From: Euphorbia lathyris
Taxonomy: Eukaryota > Streptophyta > Magnoliopsida > Malpighiales > Euphorbiaceae
Assembly (NCBI RefSeq): GCF_963576675.1
Contig: NC_088911.1
Location: 83,729,256-83,793,255, forward strand
Length of the DNA stretch: 64,000 bases
Direction of reading: 5' to 3'
The notes beneath the pieces were generated by a model that was not told the DNA's origin, did no database searches, and saw only the letters and a program-made list of their open reading frames with translations. Of this stretch, positions 57,641-64,000 are shown piece after piece; positions within the stretch are counted from its first letter, which is position 1; the number at the start of each line of letters is the position of its first letter. The position numbers were made by a program, and so were the translations under genes.

Positions 57641-58110
57641 AACAAATGATTTTGTGGGAGGATTTAATCAATTATAGGCCTCTCTTAGGAATAAATGCAA
57701 TTACGATAAACGAAAAACAAGCAAACACACAAGAATTGTTTACCCAGTTCGCCACTCAATATGAATGACTACGTGTGCACTACCAAGTCAGGATATTTCA
57801 TTGTAATGAAAGAGATCCGAATTACAGAGAAAGAGGTTACATTTATACTTCTCAAGAAACCCTAACCGTTCGAAACCCTAATCGCCCAAAAAAAATTTAC
57901 ACCAAAAAAGCCCATTAGTGCTACAAGAAGCATGGATTTCTTGTTGGTTTTAGATTCACCAACGAAAAAAGAGATTATGAACAATAAAGCAAATGCCACT
58001 GCTAAAGTTTCTCTTGATAGTGTTTCCCTTGAGAATAGTTTTATACTTAGTCCAAAAACTTAAGCAGCACAAGGAATGGTCAGGGTCTAACACAGGGCAA
58101 ACTCACTTGA
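57641..58110 (-). mobile_element. Possible LTR fragment (Copia-like)
   Basis: Noncoding sequence with phrases (ACCCAGTTCGCCACTCAATA near 57742, AAACCCTAACCGTTCGAAACC near 57859) that recall plant Copia LTRs in reverse orientation. Ends were not found, so support is weak. Confidence 0.3.
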
Positions 58111-58124
58111 TTGGCAGTGTTTGC

Positions 58125-58370
58125 GTGTAGGGGTGTGTCAGAGATTAATATAAGATATATGATTGGGCCTTACCTATAAGTTCAAGCTTTTAGTTCAATC
58201 GGTTCCATGACATGGTATCAGAGCTTCTAGGACCAAACGGTCGAGGGTTCGAGTCTTGGGAACCTCATTAATTTGTGGAATTAAAACACATGGCGGGATG
58301 GGCCTGTGTTGTGCACGCTAGCCCAAGGGATATTTACGTGTGGGGTGTGTATGTTGTCCTTTTATTGCAA
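58125..58370 (+). mobile_element. TRIM-like remnant (LTR end plus internal region)
   Basis: TGTAGGGGTGTGTCAGAGATT at about 58127 begins an LTR-like stretch ending CATGACA. It is followed directly by TGGTATCAGAGC (58216-58227), the initiator tRNA-Met primer site. The internal part ends with ACGTGTGGGGTGTGT, a purine-rich tract that probably runs into the start of a lost 3' LTR. It differs in sequence from the 54-kb TRIM. Confidence 0.6.
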
Positions 58371-58607
58371 CATTCTGACTCCTTTTATGGATATTAAGAA
58401 ATATGGTTGGATATTAGATAGTGGAGCTACCGAATCATAATAATTTGGATTATTTTCAGTCTATTCATTATGTTTGTAATATTGTTGTTAAGTTACCTAA
58501 TAATTAGCAACGTATGGTTAACAAGGTAGGCAATGTGAAAGTTAATGAAAACTTTGCTCTTGCACAATGTTTTTTATTTACCAACTTTTAGTTTTAATAT
58601 TATATTT

Positions 58608-58653
58608 GTGAGCAACGGTAAACGTTGTTGTTGTGTGACCGAGAGGTCACGGA
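58608..58653 (+). mobile_element. Au-like SINE, left part (split)
   Basis: GAGCAACGGTAAACGTTGTTG (A-box region) through the stem GACCGAGAGGTCACGGA. It stops exactly at the hAT target site and resumes at 59860 with the B box. The first bases of the SINE head are lost or diverged. Confidence 0.85.
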
Positions 58654-59859
58654 CAGTGGCGGAGCCAGGACTCCACAGTTGGAGGGGCTGAATTGAACTT
58701 TGTGGCCAGTGCTAGATCCATTTATATGGAATTAGAGGGTAATTTTCTAAAGTCAGAAACCATTAGTGCAGAGTAAAAAAATTTGGCATTCAACACGATA
58801 AAATGATGTCATTTTGATGCGTCAGATGTTAAATATTTAAAGATTAATATGCAAAAATACCCCATAACGTTTTAGGTGAGAAGCAATTTTATTTCTAACG
58901 TCTAAAATGATATAATTTTAGCCATAACGTAGATAATTTGGGTCAATTTAAGAAATATGCAATTAGTGCAGAATAAGAAACAAAAATATTTGTATTTTAT
59001 AACAGGGGTAAAATTGATCCAAATTATGAATGTTAGAGGTAAAATTACTCTTGGCTACCAACATTATTCGTAAAATTGCATCATTTTAAATATTAGAGGT
59101 AAAATTGCTCATTACCCAAAACATTAGGAATATTTTTGCACTTTAACCCAATATTAAATGAATAGAGATTGTTATAATAATAGGGATAAAAAAAAACACA
59201 GACATAATTCATAAACCGGACCATAAAATATGAAACATAAATCCTAAAAAATTAAATTATTCACTGATTTATATATAAATCGTAAAAGATATAATGTGAT
59301 GTTAAATATTGATGTTGCCTATAATATAATTTCTAATGTAGGGATTGTGGGCTATTAATGAAATATAGAATTTTAGTTGTCAAAAAAAAATGAAATATAG
59401 AATTTTCAAAAAAGTTGAAATATAGAGTATATTATATATATATAAATAAAAGAAGGAGTAGATGATTAAAATAATTATAAGGAGAGTTGGGGATGCAAAC
59501 TAAAGAGAGAGAAACGGTAAAGAGTTAATTTGTTAATAGAAATAACAAATCAATAATAAAAATAATAAAAAAATTGTGTACAGATGAGATGAGGAACAAT
59601 TTGTCCTTTATTGTTTTAAACCACTGAAGTAAGACGATCGTAGTTTAACTTAGGGCTTTAAAAAAACATAAAATAAGTTCACAGAGATGGGGTGCCGCAG
59701 CCGCACCCATCTTCTTCTTCTTCAACTAACTGCCATGGCTGGAGGGGCTCCCAGCCATGGCAGCTCAGGGGTGGAGCTACTGGAACCACTCCTCCCTGGG
59801 GTATTCCGGCGGGCTGGAGGGTCGGCCGACCCTCCGCGACCCCTCTAGCTCCGCCCCTG
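58654..59859. mobile_element. Nonautonomous hAT element inserted into the SINE
   Basis: Ends CAGTGGCGGAGCCAGG and CTAGCTCCGCCCCTG are inverted repeats. Perfect 8-bp duplications GTCACGGA lie at 58646-58653 and 59860-59867. It is 1206 bp with no transposase. A perfect 13-bp stem (CTGCCATGGCTGG and its complement, 59730-59742 and 59751-59763) lies near the right end. Same family as 10808-11554. Confidence 0.93.
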
Positions 59860-59867
59860 GTCACGGA

Positions 59868-59999
59868 TTCGAGTCATAGGAGCAGCCTTTTGCTAAAAAA
59901 TTGGCAGGGAAAGACTTACACATAATACACCCTTATAGTGGGACCCCTCCCTGGACCATCGCTTAACGGGGACGCGTAGTATACCGAGCAGCGCTTTTT
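59868..59999 (+). mobile_element. Au-like SINE, right part (split)
   Basis: Starts with TTCGAGTCATAGGAGCAGCC (B-box end) and follows the Au SINE body (ATTGGCAGGGAAAG, ACACCCTTATAGTGGGACC, CCTCCCTGGACCATCG), ending in a short T tail at about 59993-59999. Joined to 58608-58653 across the duplication it gives one SINE of about 180 bp. The Helitron end lies 7 bases beyond. Confidence 0.87.
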
Positions 60000-60016
60000 A
60001 TTATACTAGCATGAAC

Positions 60017-60033
60017 CCCGTGCAATGCACGGG
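60017..60033 (-). terminator. Helitron 3' hairpin
   Basis: CCCGTGCATTGCACGGG on the minus strand: 8-bp stem, one-base loop, seven bases before CTAG. It acts as the transposition stop signal in rolling-circle models. Confidence 0.85.
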
Positions 60034-61461
60034 ATGCCTTATAATATTTTGATGAAAAGAAATCAAGCGATTGCACGGATGCCTTATAATATTTTGATAA
60101 AAAAAAATCAAGCAATGACTTAAAACTATAGGAATCAATAAATATTAAATCTATAGATAAAAAAGCTTACCTATTATAATTTTGATTTACAGAGTTTGTT
60201 AGAATTGCACAGTTTTTTACATTTCTATCGCATATCTCATAGCTTCTGTTGATTCATATGAAAATTAAGGACTTATGAAATTTGAATATTGTTTTTTAAA
60301 CAATTATCTATATGTATCAAAAGCTATCTTTTCAAAAATAAAAAAACGTTTGTTATCTGGCTTTTTTAAGAAGGATGATATTACCTAAGATAACAAAATT
60401 ATATAATTTTCTAACTTGTAATTAAAATACCCTATTAAGTGGAAGATAAGTGGTCAAAAAATTAAGTACACTGTCATTAAAAAAATACTTACACGAAAAT
60501 ATAACTTTTATTAATTCATAATTCATATAAATTATACAAAATATTATTAATATATTACAATACAGAATTGGAGAATCAATATATATATTTCTTAGTAAAT
60601 AGCCTCAGATTGAAAGGAAAACTGAAAAGATAAAATTACACTGGTTAAAAAAAATTGTTATTCATCTATTTGTAACTAAATTAATAATACATGACAATAA
60701 AAAAAAATCATAATTAATTAAGCAGTAGACTTACCTATCAGCATTTTTTACTTTTCAAATTTTCGATAACGTATGGTTAAATTTGAATAATTTTGTATGT
60801 GATGGTTAAATCTACACTTCATAAAAAACGTCAGGATAAATTTTGACAAATGGTTGAACTATAAACATAGGAAATCATGAAAATATATATAAAAAAAAGC
60901 ACATATATATTCCAGCTCGTGCATGTTCATTGTCTGTGCTACAAACCTGCGGGAACAATATGCTAAAACATAATATATAAAAGTATGTGGAAGTGGAAGG
61001 CAAGTGTATTTTATTTGTATGGAGAAAATAATGGAAAAGAAAGATAGGCCCATTCCATATTAATCAATTAAGCTGTAAAATGTTGATCTTGCTTTGCTTT
61101 TATGGTTTTTCATCATAACACAGAGAAATTCACATTCTATAAATATTCTTTTGGTACTTCAGATTTGGTAGTGTTTTTTTTTCATGTATAAGAAAAATCG
61201 AACCAAATTGATTGCTTTCTATCTTCATAATCACAAAAAGTAAATACATTTATGAATAACCGAGGTGATAAACTCTAGTCAATTATCAAACAACACCAAT
61301 ATTGACAATTAATCACTCTAGGAAAACAGAATTTGAGGTAGAACCAACTTCATTTCCACTCTAAAATGGAATCCAGATTACATTTGTTAATGGAGACTTT
61401 ATACATGAAGCAATCATCCATGCTATTTAAAGAGAAAATCCTAATAAGCCTAGTTTTAAAC

Positions 61462-61487
61462 ACTAATTGAAAGAAATGCCCATTATG
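61462..61487. repeat. 26-bp direct repeat inside the Helitron, copy 1
   Basis: Identical to 63175-63200; the core is GAAAGAAATGCCCATTATG. Similarity continues a few bases on each side. Confidence 0.9.
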
Positions 61488-62152
61488 AAACATCATCAAA
61501 TTTTTCCAAAAGACATGTCAATTTAGGTATTTTCCCATCTTTGAATAGAGCATAACTGATTATTCTCTGGATTAATTTTCTCCACACGATCTGCAGTTAA
61601 AGTGCATATATTAGAAAACCAAAATCGTGGATAATAATTTTGAAAATTCACACCATCTGAATCTCTAATAATATAGATGTATTTTTTGAAAGGATAAGCA
61701 AACCAAAATCTGCAGGAAAAAAAAGAGCTCTGTTTCAAATAACAAACTTGTACTAACTCTCTTCTTAATACATTAATATTCCTAAATGCTAGTTAGGCAC
61801 ATACACTTTATATTGAAACTGACCCTGTGGCTCCAAAACAATGTCAAATCTGCCCAAAGCATTGATCATGATAATTGGACCCAACATATAGGACATTGCC
61901 GCTAGTAAACATGACCATATTAGCAGTGAGCAGCATACGAATATGACAAAGCATAATTGCTACATACTTGGACCAGGAGTGAACAAAGAAATTTCTTAAT
62001 TAAAAAGACTCGATCAAAAGTGATACATTAACAACATTTCCAAAAGGGATATTTAAACTGCAGGCATTGAGTATACCTCTATTACAAACAGACAATGCAC
62101 TCTAATACCCAAAATATTAAGCAAGAACAGCATCTGAAAATATTCACCGAGA

Positions 62153-62766
62153 TTAACAATTGAAGCCATGACAAACAGACAACACTATGATAAGAATCAA
62201 AGCAACTATAACACCCAAAACAATCAACTTCATCTTCATATTCTGAATCCACATCTTCCTACTCATCTTAGTTCCCTTTACGCACCAAATTTGGGCCTGC
62301 AACATCACATATATTAGTATTTCAAACAATGCACATTATGCACTATTTATGATGGCCACGTGAATGAAAATTCGTGCGAGTAGTAATAGAAATCCATTAA
62401 CATGGGAGCGCAGATTCTCAACTTTATCCACCAGCAACTCAATCTTTTCACCTCGATCAAGAACCTGCAGGGAAGAACTGTTGCATAAGAATAAAAAGTT
62501 CATGATGTTATCCATCTCAAAAATTACACCAACATTATAAAACATCCATGCCAAAGCAGGATATACCCGTTTCCTTTGAACCTCCATGTGAAAATTTACA
62601 AAAATAGGGCGAGAAGACCAGTAGTTCTTCTATACCTTTTAAATATTGGCCTGAGCAGTTGCAGCTTTTCCTCCACCATATCTCTTATTGAAGTCATCCT
62701 TAACAGGCTCTAGAGAGGCAATTGGAATTTGCTTGCCAACAGATTCATCTGCAACTACACAGTACG
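62153..62766 (-). pseudogene. VAMP72-type R-SNARE fragment captured by the Helitron
   Basis: Three exons match plant VAMP72 proteins, which drive vesicle fusion at the plasma membrane. Exon A (62766-62636) encodes [20 protein letters not shown] and [17 protein letters not shown] of the longin domain, then hits an in-frame TAA near its donor. Exon B (62464-62402) is VLDRGEKIELLVDKVENLRS, part of the SNARE motif, between a CTGCAG acceptor and a GT donor. Exon C (62296-62153) encodes a tail with [20 protein letters not shown] and ends [12 protein letters not shown], the membrane anchor with its typical C-terminus; its length equals the normal last exon. The first exon and the exon with most of the SNARE motif (normally between A and B) are absent. 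Retained introns exclude retroposition. It cannot encode a complete SNARE. Confidence 0.85.
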
Positions 62767-63008
62767 CTGCACATAGGATGTAAAAAGGCAGAGCTAAGTA
62801 AAATTCAGAGCAAAATTTTAGTGGTCATCAAACACCGGCTTGCTAATGAAGCATTTAACATAAGTAAATCAAAATGTTCTAATGGATTTCATTAAAAGAG
62901 GAGGCACTTACAGAGCAATACTAAGCTTCAAAAGGAGGTAAGCCACTAACAACGGAGGATGAAGAGGGTATTTGAACAATCCTTGAATTTAATTAGATAT
63001 GGACTCAC

Positions 63009-63106
63009 CTATTGAGGAAGGGATTACTTCTTCTGTCTCTCCCAAATGTGTCGAATTCTAAAGAATACCCATCTGTATTGGCAGAACAGAACTGAAAGTA
63101 TCCTTT
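63009..63106 (-). pseudogene. Second exon of an unrecognised captured gene
   Basis: A 98-base stretch between a GCTCAG acceptor and a GTGAGT donor. In phase with the upstream exon (63249) it reads KGYFQFCSANTDGYSLEFDT and continues to FLN, open throughout. Its exit phase does not fit VAMP exon A, where splicing would meet a stop, so it belongs to a different source gene. I do not recognise the protein. Confidence 0.5.
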
Positions 63107-63174
63107 CTGAGCACAATTATCACAGTCTATTAATCAATTTCAAGAACCTAATTTTTTTTTTAAGAAAAGCACAT

Positions 63175-63200
63175 ACTAATTGAAAGAAATGCCCATTATG
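63175..63200. repeat. 26-bp direct repeat inside the Helitron, copy 2
   Basis: Identical to 61462-61487, 1.7 kb away in the same orientation. Confidence 0.9.
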
Positions 63201-63248
63201 GAATATCTTGTTAGAATAAGAAAGGAAAAAGGCGAGCCTCTTACTAAC

Positions 63249-63380
63249 ACCATAATCGGTGGAAGAGGGTGGAGATCCACCACAAGTTCTGTCACCTACG
63301 GCAAAGATTCGAAGCCTTCGATGGGAGGAAGCTAAACGCCAGAAAGCTGATGGGTGGCGGAATGTGAAGAGTTCGGCCAT
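63249..63380 (-). pseudogene. First exon of an unrecognised captured gene
   Basis: ATG at 63380, preceded by a CT-rich leader (about 63381-63520) typical of plant 5' UTRs. It codes for 44 residues beginning MAELFTFRHPSAFWRLASSH, basic and hydroxylated like an organelle-targeting peptide, and ends at a GTTAGTAAG donor. It joins in phase to the exon at 63106-63009. The family is unknown to me. Since leader and start codon came along, this end could supply a promoter and start codon to chimeric transcripts. Confidence 0.5.
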
Positions 63381-63768
63381 GGGAGATGAAGTCTCATTTG
63401 AGAGAAAGAAGAAGAAGTTGGAGGGAGGAAGTGGAGATGGGAAAATAAAACTGTGAGTAGCTCAGAGAAACAATAAGAAAAGAAAGAATACAAATGAGAA
63501 TATGAAAGAGGGGACATCGTGTGAAAATGGTAGCAGTTTCCATCTTGAAAGTAGGAGCGTTGGTTGTTTTCTTAATACTTAAAAATAATAATAAATATGA
63601 TTCAAAAAAAAAAAATTAAATAATAAATATGGTTTTAAATTTATTAAATAAAAATCTACGAAAATTAACTCAATGCTCTAGAAAATTGCCATGTCAACGA
63701 AAACTCTAAAAACATGCCACATCAGCGACCATAGTATCCGGCTTTTAATATATTAATAGATTAATAGA

Positions 63769-64000
63769 TTTGTCATCAAGTTAGAATAGCATTCAAATGC
63801 TAAATACATTTTTGGTTCCGATGTTTGTCACATTCAGGGCACCAATCAACAACGAAATGTTTAGATATAGCAAAGGACTTTACATCATACCTTATGAGAA
63901 GTCAAGATCACCTTCTACTATTCTATCAACTGTGGGAGTTATTTCCGTAGACAATTAGCCTTTTCTAATGTATATTTCTCGCAATATAAATAAAGGCATT
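63769..64000. other. Intergenic, nothing recognised
   Basis: Sequence beyond the Helitron 5' end up to the window edge; no open frame of note. Confidence 0.4.

Larger units (their letters stand above)
60006..63768 (-). mobile_element. Helitron carrying fragments of at least two host genes
   Basis: On the minus strand the 5' end is TCTATTAATCTATTAATA (from 63768, preceded by A). The 3' end has the hairpin CCCGTGCATTGCACGGG (60033-60017), seven bases, then CTAG (60009-60006) followed by T. The TC start, subterminal hairpin, CTRR end and insertion between A and T are the defining marks of Helitrons; there are no inverted ends or target duplication. At 3763 bp with no Rep/helicase it is nonautonomous. 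Exons of VAMP72 and of another gene, all in the same strand as the element, lie at 62153-63380. Confidence 0.85.

Noticed and set aside
58210..58255. tRNA-like GGTTCGAGTC sequence as a tRNA gene
   Set aside because: The TGGTATCAGAGC stretch is a primer binding site after an LTR end; no full cloverleaf can be drawn.
59679..59925. Proline/glycine-rich short frames on both strands
   Set aside because: Lie in the GC-rich right end of the hAT element and cross its boundary into the SINE.
62336..62587. 83-residue minus-strand frame as a separate gene
   Set aside because: It is VAMP72 exon B with adjoining intron read through. The upstream part shows at best a doubtful trace of the missing SNARE exon.

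Overview
This window is nuclear DNA from a flowering plant, almost certainly a eudicot. It has spliced genes with GT-AG introns, AT-rich intergenic DNA, plant-specific protein families (a DUF641/GIL1-like protein, a small secreted SPGxGH-type peptide precursor) and a dense load of plant transposons (LINEs with DUF4283 ORF1, Au-like SINEs, TRIMs, hAT and Mutator MITEs, a Helitron). The species cannot be named from the sequence alone.

Host genes are few. At 2188-7923 (+) is a complete six-exon gene for the Sec61 alpha subunit of the ER protein-conducting channel; its introns carry a Mutator-like element and an Au-like SINE. At 25888-27282 (+) is a single-exon coding region for a DUF641 (GIL1/IRKI-like) protein with a spliced 5' leader. 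At 56571-56831 (+) is an 86-residue secreted peptide precursor with three SPGxG(H/N) repeats. I see no operon-like or pathway link between them.

Most of the remainder is transposon-derived. Regions 1-960 and 10.8-14.7 kb hold LTR and LINE scraps and hAT/MITE insertions. 16.4-23.7 kb is a graveyard of LINE copies, one apparently split by a Ty3-type LTR. 27.6-34.4 kb is an AT-rich MITE field ending in a Mutator-like element that carries a transposase zinc-finger fragment and GC-rich hairpin arrays. 35.1-42 kb holds a Copia gag-protease remnant followed by a young, nearly complete LINE (17-bp target site duplication) broken by a 44-bp templated patch. 42.5-44.6 kb is a Mutator foldback element nested in another inverted-repeat element. 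49.5-52.7 kb is a second, 5'-truncated LINE. 53.2-55.3 kb holds TRIM retroelements, including a palindromic four-LTR complex flanked by one 5-bp target duplication. 58.6-60 kb is an Au-like SINE split by a hAT element. 60.0-63.8 kb is a Helitron on the minus strand that carries VAMP72 (R-SNARE) exons plus exons of a second, unrecognised gene.

The strongest discoveries are nested or chimeric structures with matching target duplications: the palindromic TRIM complex, the gene-capturing Helitron, the hAT-in-SINE and SINE-in-hAT pair, the Mutator foldback and the template-patched LINE. No previously unknown enzymatic or defence system is evident. The small secreted peptide is the most interesting host gene.
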